Below, piece by piece: positions 14,948-22,554 of a stretch of 42,205 nt of DNA (within the stretch, counting starts at the first letter, position 1; the number at the start of each line of letters is the position of its first letter). Under the pieces are notes generated by a model, which saw nothing but the letters and a program-made list of their open reading frames with translations, was not told the origin of the DNA and did no database searches. The translations under genes and the position numbers were made by a program. This DNA is from an uncultured Anaerolineae bacterium (GTDB lineage Bacteria > Chloroflexota > Anaerolineae > Anaerolineales > Villigracilaceae). The stretch covers positions 1 through 42,205 of the forward strand of contig CAIMZS010000248.1 of NCBI GenBank assembly GCA_903846015.1, written 5' to 3'.

Positions 14948-14991
14948 GGCCGTGCTGGAACCGGCACTATCGCTAGAACCGGCACTATCGC
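14948..14991 (+). repeat. Tandem dispersed repeat, intergenic
   Basis: A 24-base-type unit (GGCCGTGCTGGAACCGGCAC plus TATC) is followed directly by an 18-base unit (GCTAGAACCGGCACTATC), which defines the short variant of the repeat. It lies in the 212-base gap between the genes starting at 14829 and ending at 15042; no other feature was seen in that gap. Confidence 0.85.
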
Positions 14992-15041
14992 GGGACGTAT
15001 TGGGCAATGGAAAATTTTGCAGGTTGGCAGCTTTTTCAGGT

Positions 15042-17081
15042 TTACTGGCAGCCGAATTTGGCTAACAATTTGTCGGGAAGCGTTGTTTTTTGCCCCACAC
15101 GCGCCCATAAAGCGCAGATTCCCTTGCGCATGGATGGTCTGTTCTGCAAGCTTTGCCAGGCGAGCTTTTCTGCAGTGTCGATCTGCCCGGTATAAGCCTG
15201 TGCTTCGATAAACGGCAGCCATTCCAACGGATCGGAGGGCTGCAAGCCTTTTTGTGCAGCTTCCTGCCCCAGTGTGACGATTGCCTGCCAATCAGCCTGC
15301 TGCCGGGCCAGTTCGGCCCGGGTATAGAAATAACACCAGTTGTGCGGCGGTTCCTGTCCAAAAATAGATGCGGGCATGACCGGTGCGGCTGCATTCGTCA
15401 GGATCATGGCCGGGTTGGACAGCCTGGTGATTTGCGCAAGGACAGCGGATGGCTTGTTCAGCGTGGCTCCACTGTCATAGACTGGATCCAGGATCCGCAG
15501 GCAGGATGATGTTGGTGCGATGAAGGCCACCATCTGCGCCGTGTTGCCGTAAAAACGCACAGGCCTGTAAGCGAACTGGAAGTCCACGCCCGGTTCGAAG
15601 GATGGCAGCCGGTGTGCGCGTTCGCCCACCCCCATCACCAGGTAAGGCAAACTGGGCGATAGCGCCGGTTCTAGCACGGCCGGCTGGAAGTCTGGCGCGT
15701 AGATCCAGTTGATCGGCGCAGTCAGCGAGTAATCTGTCTCGTAGTCGATTTCCATCTGGTCAGTCAGCAGCGTTGTCCCAGGCTTGAGCGCCGGAATACG
15801 CCAGGAAAGCTGCCAGTAGATGTCACGCTGTCGTTCCCAATCCCGGCGGAAGATGTTGGCGTTATAAGCCTGCTGCCCGACCCCCAATGCGATTACCAGC
15901 GCGGCGGCAGATGTCCAGGTGCGTTTGCTGCGGAAGATAAGCGTCAGCAGTCCTGCCACTAACAGGCTGGCTCCAGGCAGCATAGAAATAGTGAAACGAT
16001 CGAAACTGGATTGCAGCGTCAGCGGCAGACCTGCCGCCCAGGATGGAATGCGCCCGAGCAGGATCCCCGCCACGCCCATAAAAATAGCCTGAAGTGCCCA
16101 GGTTTGCGAGCTTGAAAATCGCATGTCAGCTTCAATCCTTCTGAAAAATAACAGCAGGAAGCCAAGCGCCAGCCCCGCCACGCCCAATGCCGCCCAGGTG
16201 GATGGGGCGGTAATCGTCTGGACCGCCAGCCAGGGCAGCTGCACCCAGGTGAATAAACCCGCCTTAAAGATGGCTTCGGCGCTCGCGACCAGGAAGTTGA
16301 CCAGGACGCCGCCAGGGGTGGCAGCTATGCTGCCAATAACCACATCATAGTTGGCATACACGCCGGAATGATAATAAAAATACAGCCACAGCGCGTTAAG
16401 CCCCCACACACCGAGATAAGGCAGCCAGGTTTTGAGCGCGCCCAGGATATGTGTCTTTAGTCCGGCGGCCTGCTCGCTCAGGATAAAAAAGATAAACAAC
16501 AAGCGCAGCGGCTCAATACTGATAAAGTATTCAGTAGGGAAAACCCCCAGGATCAGCAGCAGCAACGCCAGCGTGGTGCGCCTCTGTCTTCCCGCAGCGG
16601 ACCGCAGGGCCAGGCCGGTCATCCCAAAGGAAAGCGTATAAAACAGGAAGGGAATAAGCTCTTGGTTAATGTGAGTCAGCGCCACCCAATGCTGGCTGTA
16701 GGCCGGGTAGACCAGGAAACACAGCGCCACGAGCAGGGTTTGCCAGCGCCCTTCCGGCCAAAGGCTGCGGAAGGCCCACCATCCCGCCAGCGTCAGGAAA
16801 AAACGCATCAACAGGGCCAAGGCCTGCCATGCCAGCGGCGTGGTAGGCAGCAGGCTGGTGGTCAGCACAAAGATGGGCCCCAAAAATGGGCGCACGCGCA
16901 AAAACGATCCCACGAAACTTTCTGGACCCATAAAGTGCGCTGCCCAGGCAAAGGGCCAGTCGTCCCAAAAAAAACCGGTCTGGAACAGCGTCAGCCCGTA
17001 TGCCAGCGCCACCAGCACGGCAAACAGCCAGGGGATTGATTTTTCGGTAATGCGAAATTGTTTAAAACCAAAGACCGTCAT
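15042..17081 (-). CDS. Multi-pass membrane protein, GT-C glycosyltransferase-like (679 aa)
   Basis: About eleven hydrophobic segments span residues 15-430. The first periplasmic loop holds the acidic pair FFWDDWPFAWA, which resembles the catalytic DD of GT-C enzymes that transfer sugars from polyprenyl-phosphate donors. The part after about 430 is soluble and mixed alpha/beta, and the last about 90 residues are TPR-like helices (WLPFIEAQAYTGQIDTAEKLAWQSLQNRP). A dispersed-repeat copy (15656-15683) is read in frame as AVLEPALS near residue 471, just where the soluble domain begins. No close family can be named from the sequence. No clear ribosome site precedes ATG 17081. It is the first of the minus-strand genes between 17 and 10 kb, and a weak promoter lies upstream. 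Confidence 0.75.
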   Translation of the reverse strand: MTVFGFKQFRITEKSIPWLFAVLVALAYGLTLFQTGFFWDDWPFAWAAHFMGPESFVGSFLRVRPFLGPIFVLTTSLLPTTPLAWQALALLMRFFLTLAGWWAFRSLWPEGRWQTLLVALCFLVYPAYSQHWVALTHINQELIPFLFYTLSFGMTGLALRSAAGRQRRTTLALLLLILGVFPTEYFISIEPLRLLFIFFILSEQAAGLKTHILGALKTWLPYLGVWGLNALWLYFYYHSGVYANYDVVIGSIAATPGGVLVNFLVASAEAIFKAGLFTWVQLPWLAVQTITAPSTWAALGVAGLALGFLLLFFRRIEADMRFSSSQTWALQAIFMGVAGILLGRIPSWAAGLPLTLQSSFDRFTISMLPGASLLVAGLLTLIFRSKRTWTSAAALVIALGVGQQAYNANIFRRDWERQRDIYWQLSWRIPALKPGTTLLTDQMEIDYETDYSLTAPINWIYAPDFQPAVLEPALSPSLPYLVMGVGERAHRLPSFEPGVDFQFAYRPVRFYGNTAQMVAFIAPTSSCLRILDPVYDSGATLNKPSAVLAQITRLSNPAMILTNAAAPVMPASIFGQEPPHNWCYFYTRAELARQQADWQAIVTLGQEAAQKGLQPSDPLEWLPFIEAQAYTGQIDTAEKLAWQSLQNRPSMRKGICALWARVGQKTTLPDKLLAKFGCQ
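15656..15683 (-). repeat. Dispersed repeat inserted in frame in the GT-C-like gene
   Basis: The reverse complement reads GGCCGTGCTAGAACCGGC then GCTATCGC, one almost complete unit. It is translated as AVLEPALS in the membrane protein. Confidence 0.85.
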
Positions 17082-17107
17082 AGGTGGGAATACTCATCAT
17101 GATGGAG

Positions 17108-17136
17108 CAAAATCCCCGGCTGGATGGGATTGTCAA
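17108..17136 (-). promoter_or_regulatory. Possible promoter for the GT-C-like gene
   Basis: On the minus strand a consensus TTGACA (17131-17136) is followed after 17 bases by ATTTTG (17108-17113), a poor -10 element. It lies about 30 bases upstream of the ATG at 17081. Confidence 0.3.
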
Positions 17137-17169
17137 CAACCACCCAGGCATCGGTATTGCGGCCAGTCC

Positions 17170-18081
17170 CTAAAGAGTGTGTTGTGGTTTTCCGGTGATC
17201 AGTTCCAGCAAGATCGGGTAAACCAGGTCGGTTTGTTGGTCAGCCTGGTCAGGATCGATCAGATCATGTTTCAGCTTATAGTGGGCATCAAATTCGTACA
17301 GGCGAATGCCGGGCGCACCCAGGGCATTCCAATGCTCGACAATCTCGTGGGCGTAAGCGTTGTTGACATGTTCATCCGTGGGGTTGAGCACCATCAAGAC
17401 GGAACCAGCTCGTGGCGGCGTGTGGCGCGAGTTTCCCCGTATTTTTAGCCCGATTCTTACAAATTGCGCCAACCCGTGCGTGGCATAGCGTGGATAGGCG
17501 TGCAGCGGCGGCAGGGGCTCATCCCGGGTCTTTTCGTCCCACCATCTGAATTGGTCCGGCAGCAGCAGGAAGGATTGGGCCGCCACGGCTGTCAATGCCA
17601 GGGGAATGGCATGAAAAGCCAGCGCAGGCGCAATGGCGCATGCCAGTGAGATGTCATCCCGGTGGGTGGCGGCCCATAAGGTCAAAACTCCGCCCATCGA
17701 AAGCCCCGCCACTGTGACCTGCTCTCCCAACCCCTGCATGATATCCATTGCGCTATTGGTAAACGAAAGCAGTTCCTGCCCTGTTTGGTTTGCCAATGCG
17801 GTGGTCATGCGATCCTTCATGCCATGATACGGAAAACGCGGCACCAGCACGTTGTACCCAACTTGGAAGAACTCAGCCGCCAGTTTGATATAACAACGCG
17901 GGCTGCTGGTGTAACCATGCAGCAGCAGGATGGCGCGTTCGGTTCTGGCTCCGTGGCTGAGGAAAATCATGGCTGAGCGCGGATCGACTTCTGGCGCGTT
18001 ATCCAGTGCCTGCAGCGCTTCAATACGCCGCACGGCATCAGCATAGCTTTGGGCGGGAGATGTGGAAGTGTTATTATTCAT
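17170..18081 (-). CDS. Alpha/beta-hydrolase, esterase/lipase type (303 aa)
   Basis: The oxyanion strand-turn AILLLHGYTSSP lies at residues 50-61, the nucleophile elbow GLSMGG carries S128, the acid is probably D236 (NPTDEHV) and the base H272 (KHDLIDP). So all members of a Ser-Asp-His triad are present. The overall order resembles carboxylesterases and monoacylglycerol-lipase-like enzymes that cleave acyl esters; the substrate is unknown. No signal peptide is seen. The start ATG 18081 has AGGA eight bases upstream. It ends 88 bases before the GT-C-like gene start and lies 60 bases after the GNAT gene, on the same strand. Confidence 0.88.
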   Translation of the reverse strand: MNNNTSTSPAQSYADAVRRIEALQALDNAPEVDPRSAMIFLSHGARTERAILLLHGYTSSPRCYIKLAAEFFQVGYNVLVPRFPYHGMKDRMTTALANQTGQELLSFTNSAMDIMQGLGEQVTVAGLSMGGVLTLWAATHRDDISLACAIAPALAFHAIPLALTAVAAQSFLLLPDQFRWWDEKTRDEPLPPLHAYPRYATHGLAQFVRIGLKIRGNSRHTPPRAGSVLMVLNPTDEHVNNAYAHEIVEHWNALGAPGIRLYEFDAHYKLKHDLIDPDQADQQTDLVYPILLELITGKPQHTL

Positions 18082-18125
18082 TGGTCTGTTCCTGGTGGAA
18101 TGTGCTTGTAAATAATTAATTCAAC

Positions 18126-18163
18126 CCAATCCCTGTAAACGTCATTCCTTTAACAGGGATTGG
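18126..18163 (-). terminator. Inverted repeat across the GNAT stop codon, possible terminator
   Basis: CCAATCCCTGT (18126-18136) and ACAGGGATTGG (18153-18163) are perfect 11-base inverted arms with a 16-base loop that contains the stop of the GNAT gene. The downstream minus-strand sequence is AT-rich but has no clean T-run, so termination is only likely. Confidence 0.4.
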
Positions 18164-18435
18164 TATTCTTTATGGCGTTCGATATAACCAGTCACAAACC
18201 AGCAAGTTGATAGCACCCGATATGATTTCTCTTGCGCAAATTCCATTCCGGCATGTGCCAGTTGGCTGCCGATCCCGCGCCCTTCCAGTTCTGCCGGTAC
18301 AAAGGTATGCGTGAACGTGATCGTGTCACCTTCGAGAATGTAATCCAGAATGGCAACCTGATTTTCTGCATACAGCTCAAACCGCCTGGTAGCGGGAATA
18401 TGGCGAATTTCGGGTTTAATAATTGGTCCTGTCAT
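18142..18435 (-). CDS. Small GNAT-like N-acetyltransferase, YjdJ/COG2388 type (97 aa)
   Basis: The short protein has the core of the Gcn5-related fold: strands around VAILDYILEGDTITFTHTFV, then the acetyl-CoA loop and helix ELEGRGIGSQLAHAGMEFAQ (about residues 49-68), then a strand VLSTCWFVTGYI and a final helix. The length and sequence type match the minimal COG2388 acetyltransferases, whose substrates are mostly unknown. The start ATG 18435 has AGGTG six bases upstream. The gene is divergent from the lysine 2,3-aminomutase gene, across a 360-base intergenic region. Confidence 0.88.
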   Translation of the reverse strand: MTGPIIKPEIRHIPATRRFELYAENQVAILDYILEGDTITFTHTFVPAELEGRGIGSQLAHAGMEFAQEKSYRVLSTCWFVTGYIERHKEYQSLLKE

Positions 18436-18795
18436 TGTTCACCTGTTTGAAAATAATTCATTTTGCCCGCACAACCGCTCGAAGAGAGTTATTCAGTGCA
18501 TTGACGCGATAGTGCGAACTTTGGAACACGCATTGTACGATAAGATGGCCGTGTTTGCCACACATAAAAAGTTTCATTGCACTCATTCTTATTTTACAAC
18601 AAATTAATCAGGATGAATTGATTATTGACCCTCATCCTATTTCCTCTTACAATACATTTATGTATTCTGTATTTAAATATTTTGCCGGTTTTTTTCGACC
18701 TGATCATGACCCTCCTTTTGCTTGCTTCCAGAAAGTTTAGTTTGACGCGATATCCTTAAATGTATGCTTTCAAAACAACCATCCGGAGGATTTAA
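18436..18795. other. 360-base intergenic region between divergent GNAT and kamA genes
   Basis: The region is AT-rich towards the right end and holds no credible gene. It contains the promoter at 18625-18653 and two identical 11-base words TTGACGCGATA at 18501-18511 and 18741-18751, with the same orientation and 240 bases apart. The words could be paired binding sites or chance. GGAGGATTTAA precedes the kamA start. Confidence 0.6.
18625..18653 (+). promoter_or_regulatory. Sigma70-like promoter for lysine 2,3-aminomutase
   Basis: TTGACC (18625-18630), a spacer of exactly 17 bases and TACAAT (18648-18653) form a good promoter. The leader to ATG 18796 would be about 135 bases. Confidence 0.6.
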
Positions 18796-20130
18796 ATGCC
18801 CCAACCTTTTGTATCAAAACGCGCTCCTGTTTACCGGGATGTACCCGATGAAAAATGGAATGATTGGCGCTGGCAATTAAGCAATCGCCTGAATAGTGTA
18901 GATGATATTGGCAAAGTTTTAACGTTAACTGAGAATGAACGCAAAGCGCTCAACACCAGTGGGCTTTTTCGCGTGGACGTGACGCCTTATTACATTTCCT
19001 TGATCGACCCGAATGACCCCGAAGACCCCATCCGAAAACAAGTCATTCCGCGCGCTGAGGAACTGCAAGCTTTTACGTCCATGATGGCGGACTCGCTGGC
19101 AGAAGACCGCCACTCACCAGTGCCCGGGCTCGTTCATCGTTACCCGGACCGTGTGCTTATGCTGGTTACCACCCAGTGCGCTTCCTATTGCCGTTATTGC
19201 ACGCGTTCACGCATTGTCGGTGATCCGGGACAGACTTTTAATCGCCAGGAGTTCGAGATGCAGATTGCCTACATCAAGAACACTCCCCAGGTGCGGGATG
19301 TGCTGCTTTCCGGTGGCGACCCTCTGGTGTTGGCACCTAAAATCCTGGAAGAACTGCTCAGCCGCCTGCGTGAGATACCGCATGTGGAAATAATCCGTAT
19401 CGGCTCTCGTGTGCCAGTTTTCATGCCGCAACGTATTACCCAGGAACTTTGTGATATGCTGAGTAAGTACCATCCATTTTGGATGAATATCCATGTGAAT
19501 CATCCAAATGAGATTTCAGCAGAGTTGGAAGCCGCAACAGATCGTTTAAGCAGGGCGGGCATTCAACTGGGCAACCAGTCTGTTTTGCTGGCTGGTGTGA
19601 ATGATTGTGTGCACATCCAGCGCGAATTGGTTCACAAGCTTGTCCGTATTCGCGTACGACCCTATTATCTTTACCAGTGTGATCTGGTTGAAGGCGCTGG
19701 TCATTTCCGCACTCCGGTTGCAAAGGGTATCGAGATCATTGAAGGATTGCGTGGGCATACTTCAGGATATGCGGTGCCACACTTCATCGTTGATGCGCCT
19801 GGTGGCGGAGGCAAGATCCCGGTCATGCCCAATTACCAGATCAGCATGTCGGATCACAAGATCATCTTGCGTAATTACGAAGGTTATATAGCGACGTATG
19901 AAGAGCCTGTTGAATACAAGCTGCACGACCCAAAAACCTGCAAGGCCTGCCAGAACAAACGGCCTGAAGTAGGGCAGACCGGTCTCACTGGTTTGCTGGA
20001 TGGAGATCATTTGTTTATCAAGCCGGAAGGATTTGACCATTTGCATAACCGCGATGGCATTCAGCACCGTCTTAAGGATGAAAATAAGTGGAAGCCGTTG
20101 GGAATCGGTGCTGGCGAATCCACGGATTAA
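18796..20130 (+). CDS. kamA: Lysine 2,3-aminomutase, radical SAM/PLP enzyme (444 aa)
   Basis: The enzyme interconverts L-lysine and L-beta-lysine using SAM, a 4Fe-4S cluster and pyridoxal phosphate. The radical SAM motif CxxxCxxC is C128, C132 and C135 (CASYCRYC). SGGDPL (about 172-177) is the SAM-binding GGDP strand. The PLP lysine is K340 in APGGGGKIP. D296 and D333 sit where the clostridial enzyme has the two aspartates that hold the substrate epsilon-amino group, so lysine rather than glutamate is the likely substrate. C271 and the C383/C386 pair may bind zinc. The start has GGAGG seven bases upstream. The gene is apparently single, with no beta-lysine acetyltransferase of obvious type beside it, although a small GNAT gene is divergent. 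Confidence 0.93.
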   Translation: MPQPFVSKRAPVYRDVPDEKWNDWRWQLSNRLNSVDDIGKVLTLTENERKALNTSGLFRVDVTPYYISLIDPNDPEDPIRKQVIPRAEELQAFTSMMADSLAEDRHSPVPGLVHRYPDRVLMLVTTQCASYCRYCTRSRIVGDPGQTFNRQEFEMQIAYIKNTPQVRDVLLSGGDPLVLAPKILEELLSRLREIPHVEIIRIGSRVPVFMPQRITQELCDMLSKYHPFWMNIHVNHPNEISAELEAATDRLSRAGIQLGNQSVLLAGVNDCVHIQRELVHKLVRIRVRPYYLYQCDLVEGAGHFRTPVAKGIEIIEGLRGHTSGYAVPHFIVDAPGGGGKIPVMPNYQISMSDHKIILRNYEGYIATYEEPVEYKLHDPKTCKACQNKRPEVGQTGLTGLLDGDHLFIKPEGFDHLHNRDGIQHRLKDENKWKPLGIGAGESTD

Positions 20131-20202
20131 TTCACCCCGCTGGTTCGTCCCGGGCAATTTTGACCTGGGCGATGTGCCGGGAAAAAATTTAAGGAGCTAA
20201 AT

Positions 20203-20760
20203 ATGAAAACTGTTCGTTTATTCTCAATCGTCATGGCCGTTGTTATGTTGGCGGTGGCAGCCTTCCCGTTTGCGGCATCTGCCAGCAGCACGGTGAATAC
20301 CGCCGTATCTGCCGGCATTCGCCCAGTCCAGGCATTTGCTGATGCTGCCATGGGTCTGCCTTTGTTTGCGCCCATGAACATGTCCATGGCGCTTCTCAAC
20401 TTTAAAGTTGAAAGCGTTGCATCCAGCGGATACAGCTGCACATATATCAGCCAAACCCCCAAGGACTGGGTTCAAATGCGTTCCCGCCAGTCCTTTGATA
20501 TGAAATGGACCGTCCAGAATACAGGCAGTCTCGTCTGGCATCCCGGTTCAAATGACCTGAAATATATTAGCGGCACAAAAATGCAGACTCGCGGCGATAC
20601 GGTTCACCTGGCTAGCAATGTCGGTCTCGGCAAGAAAGTCAATCTGGTTGTTGATATGAGCGCTCCCAAGGCATTGGGTACTTATACTGCATTGTGGTCG
20701 CTTGTCGCCAGCAAAACGAATTTCTGCAAAGTTACCATCGTTCTCACAGTCACTCGTTGA
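20203..20760 (+). CDS. Secreted NBR1-type Ig-like domain protein (185 aa)
   Basis: A signal peptide (MKTVRLFSIVMAVVMLAVAAFPFAASA) with a probable cleavage after ASA is followed by a short low-complexity segment. From about residue 75 to the end lies one domain of the NBR1/FW Ig-like type, recognisable by MKWTVQNTGSLVWHPGSNDLKYISG and the final YTALWSLVASKTNFCKVTIVLTV strands. Two cysteines (about C80 and C176) could form a disulphide. Such secreted domains are frequent in Chloroflexota and their role is unclear, probably binding at the cell surface. AAGGAG seven bases upstream supports ATG 20203. It is followed by a lipoprotein with the same domain. Confidence 0.82.
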   Translation: MKTVRLFSIVMAVVMLAVAAFPFAASASSTVNTAVSAGIRPVQAFADAAMGLPLFAPMNMSMALLNFKVESVASSGYSCTYISQTPKDWVQMRSRQSFDMKWTVQNTGSLVWHPGSNDLKYISGTKMQTRGDTVHLASNVGLGKKVNLVVDMSAPKALGTYTALWSLVASKTNFCKVTIVLTVTR

Positions 20761-20807
20761 TTGTTCAAAAAAATGTCCAAGTTCCTTGTTACCCATCTGG
20801 TTGAGCC

Positions 20808-21524
20808 ATGAAAAGGACGAATAGGACATTCTTGATTGCGCTGGCTGTTTTACTGGTGGCGTCGGCCTGTCTTGCGACGCTGCCAGTTCCAGCCTCAACG
20901 CCACCCACCTCGTCCCCCGATCTTGCCGGGACACAGGGTGTTACAATCCTGACGGCTTCCGCTCCAACAGCTTTGCCAACCTCGACTCGTTCGATTCCCA
21001 CCCCGGCACCATCTGTCACGATGACACCGTTCCCCAGTATTACTCCACTTCCAACCGCCACCGCCACCAATACGGCGACGCCGTTTGGATATAAGGATTC
21101 ACCGACACCAGTACCTCCGACCATCGCCATCAGCCCCACTTTTCAGGCAACCGATTCAGCTGATGGCGCCACCGATGACTGGGGGTCCGATTATCGTTGC
21201 ACACTTACTGCCAAAACGCCATTAAACTGGACGGTCGTTCCACCTCTCCAAAAATATAAAGTCTCATGGACTTTGTTAAATACCGGTCACAAGAGATGGC
21301 AGGCGGATCAACTTACGATTGTTTATGTTGAAGGCATAAGGCTGCGGGCAGATTTACCCGCATCTCTGATGCATGACGTTAAAGTGGGTGAGAGTATTAC
21401 ACCTATTATCAATATTTACCCTCCCAAAGAGCCTGGCACGTACAGATCTGTCGTAGGCATGCGTGTGATCAAAACTGGGCACTTGTTTTGCACGTTCACT
21501 GTCCAGATTACAGTAAAAAAGTAG
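20808..21524 (+). CDS. Lipoprotein with Thr/Pro stalk and NBR1-type Ig-like domain (238 aa)
   Basis: The N-terminus is a lipoprotein signal (MKRTNRTFLIALAVLLVASAC) with the acylated cysteine at about residue 21. Residues about 25-110 are Thr/Pro/Ser-rich and probably an extended stalk (TPLPTATATNTATPF). The last 110 residues are an NBR1-type Ig-like domain (YKVSWTLLNTGHKRWQADQLTIVYVEG, ending in CTFTVQITVKK) that is paralogous by eye to the 20203-20760 product. The pair therefore presents one free and one membrane-anchored version of the same domain. The gap to the upstream gene is 47 bases; the ribosome site is weak. Confidence 0.82.
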   Translation: MKRTNRTFLIALAVLLVASACLATLPVPASTPPTSSPDLAGTQGVTILTASAPTALPTSTRSIPTPAPSVTMTPFPSITPLPTATATNTATPFGYKDSPTPVPPTIAISPTFQATDSADGATDDWGSDYRCTLTAKTPLNWTVVPPLQKYKVSWTLLNTGHKRWQADQLTIVYVEGIRLRADLPASLMHDVKVGESITPIINIYPPKEPGTYRSVVGMRVIKTGHLFCTFTVQITVKK

Positions 21525-21609
21525 ATCATCGCCCAATTCATATCCATAATAATGTCGGCTATATTGAGCTTGAATGGTCCTGTCTAATTTTCGACAAAAC
21601 AATGCAGGG

Positions 21610-22542
21610 ATGACAAAAACCTGCAGCGCATGTGGTTCATCTCAACCTAAAAATTTGCAGTTTGGGCTTGGTCAGAAGCACGCTTCGATACCAGATACTC
21701 AAAAAAATGGGGCTGCCGCCAATGGAGCCGACATTTATTGTTCTTTCTGTGATACGCGCTACTCCGCGGGCACTCCAACCTGTAAGCAGTGTGGCGGAGA
21801 ATTAAAGAATGTGCCCAAGCTTGAAGGCGGGATGGGGATTGGCCGTGCTAGAACCGGCACTAACGCAGGAGATTCGTTGGCTGCCGAGCAGTCCCCACCA
21901 GCACTTGTGCCAGCGGCCAAAAAAACTTTTGTTTTTCGTCCCTGGATGGCGCTCCCCATCATTGGGTTTCTATCCATGGCCTGCCTGGTGGTTGGGTTCA
22001 TTTTTTTTCGTCCAACGGATTTGCTTGGAGTGGTGCAGGATGTAAGCTGGCAGCGCACGATTGCCATCGAAGCACAGCGCCAGGTTACCAGCGAAGGCTG
22101 GCAGAATCAACTGCCCAACGGAGCTACGGTGTTATCATGCCAACAGAAATATCGCTCTCGCCAAAATAGTCCGGTTCAGGGATCCAGGGAAGTTTGCTCA
22201 ACCGAGTTGGTGGATCAGACCAATGGTTCTGTCAAGGTTGTGGAGAGTTGTTTTTATGATGTCTATGATAATTATTGCAAATACCAGGCCCTGGAATGGC
22301 GAGAAATTGGCCAGTCGCAGTCGCAAGGTACTGATTTAAATCTTTATTGGCCACCGGCCAACCTGGTTGATGGGCAGCGTGAAGGTGCTCGCACCGAAGT
22401 TTATACAGTGATTTTCAAAACACGAGATGATCTTAAAAAATTCACTACCAGTGATGAAGTTTTGTTTACCCAATTTCTACCCGGAACGCAGTGGATTTTA
22501 AGCGTGAATACGATGGGCGCGATTATTGATGTATCCCCTTAA
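21610..22542 (+). CDS. Zinc-ribbon membrane protein of unknown function (310 aa)
   Basis: Two CxxC zinc-ribbon pairs occur at the N-terminus (CSAC near residue 5 and CSFC near 45, followed by CKQC near 60), a double zinc-ribbon arrangement. A Pro/Ala linker and one transmembrane segment follow (PWMALPIIGFLSMACLVVGFIFF, about 120-142). The remaining about 165 residues are extracytoplasmic and contain several cysteines. A dispersed repeat (21841-21866) is translated in frame in the linker as GRARTGTNA. ATG 21574 would give 12 more residues and cannot be excluded. I do not recognise the extracytoplasmic part. The next gene follows after 12 bases. Confidence 0.72.
   Translation: MTKTCSACGSSQPKNLQFGLGQKHASIPDTQKNGAAANGADIYCSFCDTRYSAGTPTCKQCGGELKNVPKLEGGMGIGRARTGTNAGDSLAAEQSPPALVPAAKKTFVFRPWMALPIIGFLSMACLVVGFIFFRPTDLLGVVQDVSWQRTIAIEAQRQVTSEGWQNQLPNGATVLSCQQKYRSRQNSPVQGSREVCSTELVDQTNGSVKVVESCFYDVYDNYCKYQALEWREIGQSQSQGTDLNLYWPPANLVDGQREGARTEVYTVIFKTRDDLKKFTTSDEVLFTQFLPGTQWILSVNTMGAIIDVSP
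21841..21866 (+). repeat. Dispersed repeat in frame in the zinc-ribbon protein gene
   Basis: GGCCGTGCTAGAACCGGCAC then TAACGC, one unit with a single change from TATCGC. It encodes GRARTGTN in the linker between the zinc ribbons and the membrane segment, and it is the rightmost copy I found. Confidence 0.85.
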
Positions 22543-22554
22543 ATAGGAGGTTAT

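Noticed and set aside
14830..15291. Longer version of the small membrane protein reaching back to 15291
   Set aside because: The extension overlaps the GT-C-like gene and runs through the repeat copies; the hydrophobic protein only makes sense from 14829 or 14907.
20150..20185. Hairpin TCCCGG/CCGGGA after kamA
   Set aside because: The stem is short, the loop is long and an A-run rather than a T-run follows, so it is not a convincing terminator for the plus strand.
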